From NCBI GenBank assembly GCA_014529385.2, contig CM043948.1, positions 77,612,291 through 77,672,290 on the forward strand: a DNA stretch of 60,000 nucleotides, given 5' to 3'. Of this stretch, positions 1 through 11,264 are shown piece by piece. The stretch is from Adiantum capillus-veneris. Its lineage: Eukaryota; Streptophyta; Polypodiopsida; Polypodiales; Pteridaceae. The position numbers and the translations under genes were made by a program. The stretch's first letter is position 1. Each line of letters begins with the position of its first letter. The notes under the pieces were generated by a model. That model saw only the letters and a list, made by a program, of their open reading frames with translations. It did no database searches and had not been told where the DNA came from.

Positions 1-219
1 TGTGATAGCCAGAGTGCCATAGCGTTGGCACGGAATCCTGTCTTCCATGCGAAGACAAAGCACATTGAGGTGAGGTATCACTTCATACGAGAGGTGCTAG
101 AGGACAAGCGCATAGAGCTTGTCAAGGTACACAGTGACGATAACCCTGCTGATCTACTCACGAAGTCGTTAGCCTCACAGCGGTTTGCACACTGTAGATC
201 GCTGATGGGTATGGCTTGA
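1..219 (+). CDS. Ty1/copia RNase H C-terminus (partial)
   Basis: The frame is open from base 1 and ends at TGA 217-219. It encodes the tail of a copia pol polyprotein: the end of RNase H, beginning CDSQSAIALA and continuing with NPVFHAKTKHIEV, a segment highly conserved in plant copia, then a LTKSLA motif near the C-terminus. The enzyme removes the RNA strand during reverse transcription. No stops occur in the visible part, so this copy is less decayed than the copia at 42883. The rest of the element lies left of the window. It is followed by a polypurine tract and LTR, as expected. Confidence 0.9.
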   Translation, partial: CDSQSAIALARNPVFHAKTKHIEVRYHFIREVLEDKRIELVKVHSDDNPADLLTKSLASQRFAHCRSLMGMA

Positions 220-263
220 CTTCTTTTGCTGTACTTTGGCCACTTTAAAGGCACACTGCCTTT

Positions 264-274
264 AAGTGGGAGAT
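264..274 (+). other. Polypurine tract of left-edge copia element
   Basis: A purine-rich run (AAGTGGGAGAT) lies directly before the TG that opens the 3' LTR. It would prime plus-strand DNA synthesis. Its place 45 bp after the pol stop is normal for copia. Confidence 0.75.
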
Positions 275-461
275 TGTTGGGTTAAAGGCCCATGTGCCCG
301 GCTGCCCGTTGTTCAGCCGCCCATGTACAGCCATTCATTTACTCATTCATAATAACTATACTCACAACTACACATTGGAGTGTGAGTACCGCCCCGCCAC
401 ACACTGTGTCTATCTCCTTCTTCGTGTTGGCTCTCTGTGTGTGTGCTCTCCGATCCCAACA
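275..461 (+). mobile_element. 3' LTR of left-edge copia element (187 bp)
   Basis: Begins TGTTGGG right after the polypurine tract and ends CCCAACA, a perfect 7-bp terminal inverted repeat with TG...CA ends. The short length fits small-LTR copia families. The 5' LTR is outside the window, so pairing and the target duplication cannot be checked. The right boundary rests only on the inverted repeat. Confidence 0.7.
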
Positions 462-3344
462 CTTCTCTCGTCCCCACCCGGAGGGAGTGATAAAAGGCAT
501 TGAAAAAAGTAAGAAAAAAATAAAGTATGATTATGTAAATATATAAGAAAGGTAAAATAGGCCACCTCATGCCTGCGGGGTAGTCCATCCCCACCTTGCC
601 TCCTTTTTCTTCACTGTTGCCTCGCCGGGTGTCCCTTTTCCTCTCCTCCACTCAAAAGGTCAACCCCCTCTCTCTTCCCCTTGTCCTTTCTCCTTTCTCT
701 CTCCCCTCAAGATACCCCACCTCTCACCAATAATGCATTATAACTCACCAATAATGCACCCTAACTCACATGCAACTTACCCTATCTTCCAAAATAGTAT
801 ACCCCACCCCCTCTTTCTCTCTCCTATCATATCCCATGACCCAAATACCCCCCTCTCTCTCTAAAGGGTGCCATGTCTCTTGTCTTGTAGCTAAATAACC
901 TCCCCCACACTCACACACACTCAGTTTCACTGAAAAAGGTGCCCACAGACCCATCCCCACCCGGTGGTTACCTGATTTTTCTTGTGTTCACACACATCTG
1001 CACACAGATTCACCTCTGAACACACTCCCCTCTCTCCCCTCTTGTAATTAATTTATTCTCCATGTCACCTCTCACTTTTTTTCATCAACCTATCTCTCTC
1101 TCTTAGTCTCTCTCTCATGAGACTGCTGTTCTGGCACATATACACACAGCCAGGCAAGTGGGGCCCACAGTCACATGGCCTATGTAGATAATGATTTCTT
1201 CATTTCTAAATTCTAGAATTTCTCCCCCCTTCTCCCCTATATAAAGAGGGTTCACCATCACACTAAGGACACACACCATCACCAAAGAGTACACTATGCA
1301 CTGTGTGTGCCTAGTGCACACACACACACCCACACCATCACCATCACCGCAATCACCATGCTCGTCTTGAGCATGACCTCTACACCCTTGGGCTATGGAA
1401 GATGAAGGGAAACTAAATGAAGGATGATGGCCATACCCTCGTGCGAGTCTTCGCCATCAACTCCCACCTATCCGCCATGTGCTGTACCACGCTCTCCCTT
1501 CTCATTCCCCTACTCTATGCTCCCCATTTCATCGCCTTATTCTCTAAATAAAGCTTGAGGTTTTGTGAGTATGTTTTCTTGCAATGTTTTGCCCATGTGA
1601 GGTGTGCGGAATCGCCACCTAGTCTTGTGTTTTGAGTGAGCTTGTGTATGTGTGAAGGTTGTGCGGATTCGCCGTCCTTTTGTGGTGCCTAAGTACTAAG
1701 CCGCTATACCCTCTCTCTCTCTCTCTCTCTCTCATTTGATCTGATTCCCTTTCCTCTTCATCATTACTCCCAAGCATCCATCTCTCTTGGATGAAAACTT
1801 TGTTATGGTGGTGTGTTGTTTGCGTCCTAGCTGCTGAAGCTAGGTGGTGCCCCCTGTTTGCTTTACCATGACAGGCTCGAGGCACGCCATTCGGTCCCCG
1901 GTGTTTTAGAGGCCGTCGGGGTTCGGGGTTCGCTTTGCTCCCGTCAATACAAACCTACACTGCACGCATATACGTAGAAACAAGAAGGAAAAACCCAAGA
2001 AGAACTAGACATTGACAAAAAAGAAACACCAAAAGCACGAGAAGGCAACACCGAATTAAGAAGTGACACCCAAGGCATGCCCAGGCCGGCCCCAAAAGGA
2101 AGTGACGCGTAGCATCTCGGCATCACGCAACAAAACACCCGAACCATCATCAAAACCCATTGTAAATGCCTCGATCTCCACTCTTCTCTAATAACCTAGT
2201 CAATGGCTAGTGGATTGTAAAAACAAAACTCTTCACCCCACTCTTATTTCCCTTCTCTCTATCTCTACCTTCTCTCCCTTTCTATCTCTCTCACTAGAGA
2301 GGCATCTAGACTCACTACAATGACCAGTGGATATCTGCAAGAACCATTAGGTAAGGACCACCTCTCAGGTCTACATAAAGAGGCCTCCCCTAAGCACAAG
2401 GGAGACACAAGTGAAGGAAGAACACACTAGAGGCACCACCCAAGCTCCATGCACTCTACATCCCATGCACCACTAAGCAAATAATGCACCCCCAAACCAG
2501 GGAGCTCATGGTATCATGTTTTGTTGCAATCATGGGCATTTTAGTATTGGCCCACATCATCAACACCACAAATCCCCATGCACCCCTTGGTTGAGTTACT
2601 AGTCATGACCACCCCATGCACATAAGGCACTCACTATCCCCCCGCAAGGCAACATGAGCATGCTAGGATTGAATGCACCGACACCATGCTACCCCGAGCC
2701 ACTCTCGATGCTAGCAAATGTCATCGTTGGAGGATGCATTGTATTGATGTTTCCCTCAACTAACCTCCTGCTAATGTGCTAACCCTGCTAACTCCAAAGT
2801 TTTCCATGCACCATATGGCGCTCTCATTCCATCGCTCTCATTCCATCATGCATACCCAATGCCAAGAACAAGGTTGGTACAACAAGACCATTGCTTGTAA
2901 GTATCATTGTCATCAATAAAAGTGTGCAGTGCTGTCATGATCTTTGAGTCCATTCTCTCTTATCCTTAGCTTTTTTGCCCCACATCTATGAGATGTTTCA
3001 TCTCTTGTATATCACTCTGCTTGTGCTTCATCACATGTGCCATCACCAGTCAGTCATGCTCCATTCCAACCTTGTCACATACCTCTCTCATACACACACT
3101 CCTGACTGTTAACTAGGCATTTTCTATATCCGGACATTTTCTACATCATCATTTCATGTTGGCTACCTAGATGGCATCTCACTTTTGCTACCCTAGGTCA
3201 TCTATGTCTACGTCCTAGCCGCACTTATGCTAGGTGGTGTCCCTCTATAGTTATAGTGTAACTCTTACTTTGACATGATGCTTGGGGATGTACAGGCTAT
3301 GTGTGGTGTGGAGACCACCCCATATGTTTCCAGCTATCACTATG
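462..3344. other. Non-coding stretch with LTR-like promoter and polyA fragments
   Basis: No coding region is credible here. Two stretches look like eroded U3-R-U5 pieces. One has TATATAAAG near 1239 and AATAAA near 1547. The other has a CATAAAG box near 2372 and CAATAAAAG near 2911. Each is followed a few hundred bases later by a CCTAGC...GCTAGGTGGTG motif (about 1825-1852 and 3208-3231). CT-rich tracts are frequent, including about (CT)11 at 1709-1733. Reading them as degenerate LTRs is inference; no paired ends or target duplications were found. Confidence 0.4.
1820..1950 (+). repeat. Dispersed GCTAGGTGGTGCCCC module, copy 1
   Basis: A GC-richer module contains a short inverted repeat (CCTAGC ... 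GCTAGG) followed by GTGGTGCCCC, and then a segment with ATTCGGT and TAGAGGCCGTCGGGGT. The same order of motifs recurs in reverse orientation near 22985-23062 and 27105-27190. The first part also recurs, diverged, at 3205-3240. It may be the end of an LTR plus adjoining leader of an old element. The function is unknown. Confidence 0.45.
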
Positions 3345-4780
3345 TACATGGGTGGACAATGGCACATAATAAACTTGAACACCAGAACCTGGGCTAAAAT
3401 ACTTTTTCCATTGATATAAAGTTTATCTAGATATCCTTGGATGGGGGATTCCACACAACCATTATGATGTGATTAGGTTGGTTTAAGGATAGCCTCCCTT
3501 CCAAATTTACTTACCATGTTTACTTTTTGGTTTCTTTGATTACCTCTAAATGTAAGTGCTCTAAACTTGAGTAAATTTTTTAAAGATTTTGATCATTTTG
3601 GGTGGCTTGTATGCACTAAAAATTTGAATATTTTCCCTGGCACGGAGGTGATAGAATTGCTCACTAGTTGGTTGAACCATATCGTCACCCAACCACTGAA
3701 CTAACACTTGGCTTTTGCCACACTACTTGATTGCTTGGCTGACATAGCCAATGTCCTACAGTCTAACCCTTAACAAATTGTGTTATGGAAAACAGTGACA
3801 CTAACTGTTGAAAATCTAACAAATTGGTGTAGGGGTGTTCAACCCTTGGTGGTGGCCCCCCCTCACCAAGTGGTTGACCCTCCATGGTATAAGGTGGGTC
3901 TCTCTCTCTCTCTCTCTCTCTCTCTCCTTCATATCCTTTATTATCGTTTAGGATGTGGCTATATGACACGATGGCGTACTTTTCTTTCTCTTTAAGACTT
4001 CCCTTCATGCCAATTCTCTATCTCTTTCTCTCTACCTATCAAAACTTATCTCTTTTTTCCCTCTCTCGCTCTCTCTGTGTCCCTTTCTCCCACTTTCTCT
4101 CTACACTTTCACTCAAATAGACACTACACACTTGAAATGGCTAGATCTAAGGAAATGTACTATGGGTTGGACACTTATCCCCAAATTTGGATTAAAAATA
4201 ATTGTGGGGCCTAGTAGGATCAGATAGTTGACCTGACTAGGATTTTTGAGTAACTAAATGGACTTACTACCTTTATAACCTAGCTTGATCACAAAAAAAT
4301 CCAACTAGATTATACTCAAGATGTATTCTAAGCCTTGACTAAACTATGCCTTAACACTTACTATATCTTGGGGAATTGGGGTGCAATAAATCCAAGGGCC
4401 TTTACCTTGAGCCTAATTAAAAATAAGATGCCGTTGGCACGAGTGAATATCTAGGTTATTCAAAGTTGAGCCTGACTGTGCTGCAAGAACACCTTTACTA
4501 CAAATAACAGCTAAAAATGGATGAGACACTCCATCGTCATTGCTTAATGCGCACACCTAAGTTACAACGTCTTGGATGCAAGGTGAATACACTAGTATTT
4601 AAAGGGGAACCCACTACCTTGAGCTCACTTAAGGTCCCATTAATGCTTACTATGAGAGAATATTTAGGGTTTCAAATTTTACTAGAGCACTTCAAAGTAG
4701 ATAGATCAATAACTATTCTTCTCCTTCTTCTCTTAATAAGAGGGATTAAGCTTAATGACTTCAAGCCAAGCTAAAATAGC
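3345..4780 (+). repeat. 1.4-kb direct repeat, copy 1
   Basis: From GTACATGGGTGGACAATGG to CTTCAAGCCAAGC this matches 5612-7070 along its length with scattered substitutions and small indels. The copies share a TTTATCTAGATATCCTTGG box near the left, a CT microsatellite in the middle (3899-3925 here) and AATAAGAGGGATTAA near the right end. No coding potential stands out. It may be an old non-autonomous transposon duplicated in tandem; no terminal inverted repeats or PBS/PPT were seen. Confidence 0.75.
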
Positions 4781-5611
4781 ATCAAACATAGCAAGTGGAC
4801 CATCTGAGGTACCAACACATTTAGATTTATCTTAACTTCTTCACTAATTCATGGAATGTTATTGCTAATTTGAACAAAGATACCATGTAAAGTACCTGAT
4901 TTATTTAAAATAATATGATCTGATGTGACTTCAGAAGTACTTATCGACTCTTCCTTGATAGATTTGTTTCCTTGTCACCTAGACTACTTGTTACGTTGTT
5001 TGAAAACTAGTTCATTGATTGTTTTCTTATTGTGGAGGGAGGTAAGGGTGCTCTGTTTGGCTTTGCTAATGGATGGACTTGTTGTCACTTTTCCCTTTTC
5101 TCTATCAAGACCCCAGAGAAATCAATAACTAGCATGTGCATTAGAAAGATGTATCTTTTAGTTTCAATGACTAAATAGATATGTCTTGTTGGCAATGGAC
5201 GGATCTTTGATAAAGTCGCATGCGTTATTCTAGTAATCTTCAGTTTGTGGTTACATGGCACAATGTAGAATCTTTGAATTTCCATAAGTTCTCCCCGCAC
5301 GCCATTTGGACATTTTCCAGTAATCCAATTAATGTGGCTATATGACGCCGTGACATGTTTTTGAGTTACCTTAAGGCTTCCCGGTGCGCCATCATTCACA
5401 CAATTGGCAATGATTTCAATTTTTACTTTTCTCTAGCACAACCATGGAGAAACTAAGATTTGGCTTGCTCAGTAGACATATGTATCTACGAGTGTGAATG
5501 ACCCAAAAGGTATGTCTACTTGAAATGGAAGTTGTGGTCTATGGGTCTTGAATTTTTAAGGAAGTCACATGTGCTATTTTACCCTGTGTATATAAGAAAC
5601 TCTCTCTCATA
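4781..5611. other. Spacer between the 1.4-kb repeat copies
   Basis: AT-rich non-coding sequence. A short part around 5330-5400 (TGTGGCTATATGAC, then GGCTTCCC) resembles 3955-4010 in the flanking repeat, suggesting an older, smaller fragment of the same family. Nothing else is supported. Confidence 0.4.
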
Positions 5612-6123
5612 CGTACATGGGTAGACAATGGCACAGAGTGCACTTGACCACCAGAACCTGGTCTACAATACTTTTTCCAAGGATATAAAATTTATCTAGA
5701 TATCCTTGGATGGGGGGATGCAACACAACCATTATGAATCTGTTTAGGTTGGTTTAAGGATGGCCTCCGTTCCAAATTTACTTACAATGTTTAGTTTCGG
5801 ATTTCTTTGATTAACCCTAAATTTTAAGCGCTTTGAACTCATGGAAATTTTATAAATATTGATCATCTTGGATGTTTTATATGTACCAACAATTTGGATA
5901 TTGTCTCTGACAGGGAGGCGACAAAATTGCTCAGTTGTGGGTTGAATCATATCCCCTCCCAACCACTGAATCAACACTTGGCTATTGTTGCACTACTTGA
6001 TTGCTTGGCTAACATAGCCAACGTCCTCACATTGGACAATCTAAATTGTGATATGGAAAACAGTGACACTTACTTGGTGGTGGCCCCCCCTCACTAAGTG
6101 GTTGACCCTCCTTGGGACAGGGT

Positions 6124-6213
<90 letters not shown>

Positions 6214-7070
6214 TCTTTATTATCCTTTAGGATGTTACTATATGGAGCGATGGCGTACTTTTCTTTCTCTTTAAGACTCGTCATGCTCCATTCAAACAAT
6301 TTTCTATCTCTTTCTCTCTATATAGCAGAACTTATCTCTTTTTTTCCTCTCCTCTCTTTATCCCATTCTCTCTCTTTCTCTCTACACTTTCACTGAGATA
6401 GACACTACAACCCAGAACTGCCTAAATCTAAGAAAATGTACTATGGATTGGACACTCAACCCCAAATTTGAAGTTAAAAATAATTGTAAGCTTAGATGGA
6501 TCTGATAGTTGAGTTGATTGGGTTTTTTAAGTAAGTAAATGGACTTACTACCTTTATAATCCACCTTAATCACAAAAAAAATTCAACTAGAATATACTCA
6601 AGATGTAATGTAAGCCCTAACTAAACTATGCCTTAACACCTACTTTATCTTGGGGACTTGGGTTGCAATAAAAACAAGAGCCTTTACCCTGAGACTAATG
6701 CAAAACAAGATCCCATTGGCAGGAATAAATGTTTGGGTTATCAAAAGTCAAGCCTGATTGTGCTATAATAACACCTTTACTGCAAATAACACCTTAAAAT
6801 GTATGAGGCAATTTATATTCATTGCTTTATGTGCAGACCCAAGTTACAATGTCTTGGATGCAAGTCAAACACACTAGTATTTAAAGGGGAGCCCATTACC
6901 TTGAGCTCACTTAAGTTCCTAGTCAGTATTACAAATGCTTACTATGAGAGCATAGCTAGGGTTTCAAATTTTACTAGAGCACGATAAAGTAAATATACCA
7001 ATAACTATACCTCTCCTTCTTCTCTTAATAAGAGGGATTAATCTTAATGACTTCAAGCCAACCTTTTGGA
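5612..7070 (+). repeat. 1.4-kb direct repeat, copy 2
   Basis: Partner of 3345-4780 in the same orientation. The main length difference is the expanded CT array at 6127-6209. The copies are clearly diverged by eye, so the duplication is not recent. Open frames inside are shadows of the microsatellite. Confidence 0.75.
6127..6209 (+). repeat. (CT)n microsatellite, about 41 units
   Basis: Uninterrupted CT dinucleotide run within the second 1.4-kb repeat copy. The orthologous position in the first copy has only about 13 units, showing expansion after duplication. Confidence 0.95.
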
Positions 7071-7475
7071 CATCGATAACAAGGGGAAGGGGTCATGGAC
7101 ACATATCTTTTCAAGTAATGTCAATAGTGACGTGCTCGTGTTCTTGGATAGTGGGAGGCAAAAGGTTCCTTCCTTGGGATTACTTAGCAAACTACAAGTG
7201 CAAGAACAGATTTAATTTGGCTTGACAAAATCTATGATTGTTGTCTTTATAATGATAACACAAGTATAACTTGTTTGTATGATTATTGGAATACATTGTA
7301 TTTACTCAAAAAATCCATGTGTCAAAAAATTTCTTACATTAGTTTATATGTGCTCTAGCCAGCTCCATTGTATGATTCAATCTATTGTTGGATATTCAAT
7401 AAAAGCACACACATACATTTTTACAACTAGTCCTTGGTGGGACTAGCATAATACAATGGACCTGAACTCAGACTC
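7071..7475. other. AT-rich spacer, nothing recognised
   Basis: No open frame, repeat or regulatory signal is supported between the 1.4-kb repeat and the left arm of the 3-kb repeat. Confidence 0.4.
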
Positions 7476-7949
7476 ATTATACCTATTATACTTGACCCAC
7501 CCATTCCAAACGGAAGGGTTAGTGCTTTTGGGCACCAAACTTGGTCAAATACACATATGTATTTAGTGGTTTATCAACTCTAAATGGATAAACCAAATCC
7601 CTAAGCAATTAGTATAGCTTATGCCAATTTATGGGATTTTTTAGTTTAAACTACCTTTCTTGCTAACATTGGATTGAACCCTTCTATACAAGACTCAAGT
7701 CTGTGAAGTGGTAACCACGTACATAGTTTTCCGTCCATAGCATTTACCAGTGCATATGCACAAAATTCTAGTGGTAAGTGCTTTCATACGTGATACTTTT
7801 GTTTTTACCATTGACACCATCAAAACATCAGGCAATTGATTGAATCTCTATATGTATAATAGATCTAGTTTTGATAGTATTGATTTTATAAGCCCTATGC
7901 ACACCACTTTACTGCAAGGTTACCTTTTATAACTTACTTAAAACTCCTT
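7476..7949 (+). repeat. 3-kb repeat family, copy A left arm
   Basis: Starts ATTATACCTATTATACT and matches 25035-25519 closely, apart from small indels. It is broken off at 7949 by the Ty3 element and resumes at 21428/21433. The uninterrupted copy B shows the pre-insertion sequence. No coding content. Confidence 0.9.
7945..7949 (+). repeat. Target site duplication TCCTT, left
   Basis: TCCTT immediately before the 5' LTR equals TCCTT at 21428-21432 after the 3' LTR. The related copy at about 25511-25525 reads AAACTCCTTTTGAACACTC with a single TCCTT, which is the empty site. Confidence 0.95.
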
Positions 7950-8498
7950 TGTTAACCCTCACGGCACACGGACACCCTATGATCTATAAACGTTGTATTG
8001 TTTAGAGTCAGGTACCGGGCTTGTCGGACCAATAGGAACAGGGTAAGGGTGATCGCCGATGACAGGCGCACTCTAACTGGAATATTCAAGGAGTTAGTTG
8101 GCTAAGTATGGGCGCCCAAGTGTGAATGGGGTGAGCTCATATAAAAGCCACTAAACCTAATTTTTACTCATTCTCTCATTGTGCAATAGAAGCCGCTCTT
8201 GCTCCATCTCCACCTTCTCCTTCACCATCTCCTTGTGTGTGTGTGTGTGTGTACGTGTGAGAGAGAGCGTGAGAGTGTGTGTGTGATCGAGCGTTGCGGC
8301 GGCACGACGGCGGCGAGGCGGTTGAGCGCGGCGTAGCGGCGTCTCCCTCTTCTTCGCGGCGCGGGAATCCTTCATTCGCAGCTACGCAGGAAGTTGAGTG
8401 ACACACCATTCTTCCTTGTGAGCTTGTCTGTTGTATGACTGTGTGCTAGGAGCCTTTGTGGCTCGCACACGGCGCGTAGCAAGTCTCTAGCTGTGACA
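7950..8498 (+). mobile_element. 5' LTR of 13.5-kb Ty3 element
   Basis: Runs from TGTTAACCC to TGACA. It holds a TATAAAA box at 8140-8146, a TG/GA microsatellite near 8231-8283 in the transcribed part and a GC-rich CGGCGG segment at 8290-8365. The PBS follows five bases after the CA end. This LTR would supply the promoter for the genomic RNA. Confidence 0.95.
8140..8146 (+). promoter_or_regulatory. TATA box in 5' LTR
   Basis: TATAAAA lies about 190 bp into the LTR. The same box is kept in the 3' LTR (21061-21067) and in the second family member (57496-57502), which supports function as the U3 promoter. Confidence 0.75.
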
Positions 8499-8502
8499 TT
8501 TT

Positions 8503-8520
8503 TGGCGCCGTTGCCGGGGA
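8503..8520 (+). other. Primer binding site, tRNA-Asp type
   Basis: TGGCGCCGTTGCCGGGGA is the exact complement of the 3' end of plant tRNA-Asp(GTC) including the CCA end, from known plant tRNA sequence. It sits directly after the 5' LTR and is kept in the copy at 57880-57897. It primes minus-strand DNA synthesis. Confidence 0.93.
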
Positions 8521-9518
8521 GCTGTTGCGCGTGAAGCTCCAATGGCGACCTGTAAATTGTATTGAAGCTATTTTTTATGTAGGAAAGGCGCGGCTTAAGT
8601 TTGATTATTGTTGTTATGCAAAACAGTAGAGAAAGACACAATGTTGTTGACTGCATTCAAGTTTTCTGTGTTCTGTTAAGCTCTGTTTTGCTAGTTCTAT
8701 TAAGCTCAGACTTCAGCTTACACAGTGAGCATTTCTTGCATTTTTGCGTTTTCTGCATTTTCTGGTTTGCACTGCACAGTTCTGTCAAGTTTCAATTTTC
8801 TGCATTTTCTATGTTTTCTGGTTTGTGCACAGTTAGGCGCACAGTTAGTTAATTAAGTAGGTTAGTAATTAGGTGAACCACTGATTAGCAGGTCAGTAGG
8901 TAGGTGAGATAGTAAATAGTTAGGTGAGGTCAACGCGCACCAAAACGCATACCAAATAATATCCAAAAAAAAATTAAAAAAATTAAAAAATATTTTTTTA
9001 AAAAAAATTATTTAAAAAAAATAAAAAAATCGAAAAATAAAAACGTGAGTGAGGGGGAGGTTATAAAAACGGACGGGTTGGGTTGTATAAAAGTGAGATC
9101 GGGATCGTTTGACCCAATCCCAATCCCGAGCCTAGGCCCAGGCTCTGCCTCTGTCTTATGATATAGGGTAGTCTCACTCCTATATATATAGGCTAGACTC
9201 ACAAGGAGGGAGTGAGGAATGTGGGATAAGTCCTACACTCTCCTTTCCTTCAGTACACACTAGGACTTGCTATTTGGAGCCTAGTTCCCCAGCTAGGAAA
9301 AGACTGTTTCGGGCTTTTCCGGAGCAAAATAGAACCAAACGGTGGGCTGTAAAGCACAACGCGTCCCTCCTAGCGATACGCTCGTTTCGAGCTATCACAC
9401 GGCCCATTCCACGACACGCTCTAAAAAGTTTAGCAAAAAAACAAACAAAAAACACGCAAAAAACTAGTCACAAGGCCTCCTAGAGCACCTTTTTGGCACC
9501 TTAGGGTATCAAAAGCAC
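8521..9518 (+). other. Untranslated leader of Ty3 element
   Basis: About 1 kb without a long frame. It contains TTTTCTGCATTTTCTG repeats (8735-8822), an A/T homopolymer-like stretch (8950-9045), a second TATAAAAG box near 9083 and a conserved segment before gag (about 9340-9510). The leader of the copy at 57898-58970 has the same order of blocks but larger repeats. It may hold the packaging and dimerisation signals; this is inference. Confidence 0.6.
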
Positions 9519-11264
9519 ATGCACTTACGCTCTGGGCGGGTGCTAGAACACGAGCATATTGAGGGTGCATCTGTTCATACGGACACCCATTACCCATCCA
9601 CGATAGGCTCTAGACCCTCAGCGGGGACACAAGGTAGCACCACCCAATACCCTAAAATAGCCGCTAGTGATTCCTCCTCCGACTCAGAAATCATGGAAGC
9701 ATACCCTACCCAAAACACTGAGAGAGAAGGCCATGCACCTCCCGAAGCTCCACAGCCTAGTACTAGTATGTTTAGCCGTTTCATGGAAACATTAGGTAGA
9801 GCTACTTGCTCGGAACCTGATGCAAATGAAGCACACGAAGGGGGTGGGGAAGTGGACTCTCCTTTCACATCGCACGTGGACCCCACACCCCCAAAGAGTG
9901 TCCATGTGGATATCCTGCCAACTTCTTACCAAGAAGGCCCTGTTGAGCTGCCTCCTTCAGAAGTTCCCTCTAGAGTACCGTTGGTGACAAGTAAAACCAC
10001 GGGGAGCAACATTGCTTCTACCTCACAAGAAACCGTTAACACGTCGACTCTAGAAGGATTGTTCATTAATGATCATTGGACATACGACCTCCACACTGAG
10101 GTGTTGACGGATCTACACTCTGGCCACGCCTACCATGTAGGATGGATAGAGATTGTACAATCCACCTCTAGTGCCACGAGCATCGAAGATCAACAGAAAA
10201 TGATCTGTAATGTTATCCATGGCATTATTCAATTAGAAAGGCAAAACCGAGGGGTAAATATACTCTCAACTGGCCCCATGAGATTTCTGGATACGAGCAA
10301 GGCTCAACAGCCTACTCTATCACAAATGGAGACTCCTCTAATGAGTCCCATGGACCCATCTTACGTCATTTCACGAGGGGTCTCTATGCAATCTGAGCCT
10401 TCGAGCGACAACTTTAGATTCCCTAACTTGGCTCAACCCTCTATTAAGGAAAACACAGTGCTCACTCCAGGGATAGGCCTGACAGAGAATGTACCGATGA
10501 CATCTACGATTAGCACAGTGCCACTACCTAGTGTCGTAGTACCGAATATGAGGCCTCGACCGTATGTGCCTCTAGCCCCTTATGCACACATGGCCCCCAC
10601 ACCTCCAATTGTACCACTTGTTTATGCTCCTCGAGTGCCGCTCCCTAGCCCTTATCCGAGTGGACCTATGCCCGGTTATGTTCCATATCCTGCATCATCC
10701 ACACATATGCCAAGACCGGTACCCGTCCCTCTCCCACATATGATTCCAATAGTACCTCCACCGGCCCTGCCTCCTCACATAGGTGACTTGGCAGCGTTTG
10801 CTCAAACCATAGGTCAATCTATCGCGGAAAATATGCGTCATGCATATGATAGAGAGCCTAGAAGTAAGGCAATACAAATTGCCAAACTCACGCAAAAATT
10901 CAATGGGGACGAAGATGCTAGAAAACACATTGAAGTGTTTGAACAAGTATGCGATTCCTTAGGGGAACGCAACGAACTACATAAGTGCAATGCCTTAAGC
11001 TTGACATTAAGTGGGAAGGCTGGAGATTGGTATAGAACCCTAAGGGTGGACGAGAAAACAATCTACCCTACTCTTCGAAGGTTGTTTCTAAAGGAGTACA
11101 TACGAGAAGGTGTGCTTTGGGGTGTAGCATCTCAGCTACAGAAGGCCGAACGTAAGGAAGGAGAGTCAGTAAGGGACCTCATTAGTGGTTTAAAGCACTT
11201 AAACTCTCGCTCCCCTGTAAATGAGCGCTTCAACAATAACCAACTGCTTGATCGATTCATTTGA
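9519..11264 (+). CDS. gag: Gag N-terminal part (Ty3 element), ends at in-frame TGA
   Basis: A 581-codon open frame from the first ATG of the gag-pol reading frame. Gag forms the virus-like particle that packages element RNA. The protein starts MHLRSGRV, a frequent opening of plant Ty3 Gag. Residues 40-340 are Ser/Thr/Pro-rich and low in structure. Residues 344-435 are strongly Pro-rich. From about 450 to the end there is a retrotransposon-Gag (capsid-like) segment with the typical GKAGDWY and EYI/RDLISGLKHL features. The TGA at 11262-11264 is in the same frame as the downstream segment. A CGA to TGA change explains it best, so it is a decay mutation and not a true gag end. The first 343 codons are kept in the copy at 58971 with about 98% nucleotide identity. 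Confidence 0.9.
   Translation: MHLRSGRVLEHEHIEGASVHTDTHYPSTIGSRPSAGTQGSTTQYPKIAASDSSSDSEIMEAYPTQNTEREGHAPPEAPQPSTSMFSRFMETLGRATCSEPDANEAHEGGGEVDSPFTSHVDPTPPKSVHVDILPTSYQEGPVELPPSEVPSRVPLVTSKTTGSNIASTSQETVNTSTLEGLFINDHWTYDLHTEVLTDLHSGHAYHVGWIEIVQSTSSATSIEDQQKMICNVIHGIIQLERQNRGVNILSTGPMRFLDTSKAQQPTLSQMETPLMSPMDPSYVISRGVSMQSEPSSDNFRFPNLAQPSIKENTVLTPGIGLTENVPMTSTISTVPLPSVVVPNMRPRPYVPLAPYAHMAPTPPIVPLVYAPRVPLPSPYPSGPMPGYVPYPASSTHMPRPVPVPLPHMIPIVPPPALPPHIGDLAAFAQTIGQSIAENMRHAYDREPRSKAIQIAKLTQKFNGDEDARKHIEVFEQVCDSLGERNELHKCNALSLTLSGKAGDWYRTLRVDEKTIYPTLRRLFLKEYIREGVLWGVASQLQKAERKEGESVRDLISGLKHLNSRSPVNERFNNNQLLDRFI

Noticed and set aside
3345-7070. LTR pair of a complete retrotransposon
   Set aside because: No TG/CA ends, PBS, PPT or target duplication could be fixed; left as direct repeats.
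9590-9886. 98-codon minus-strand frame, repeated at 59042-59338
   Set aside because: Antisense shadow of gag; its conservation follows from the sense-strand gag identity.
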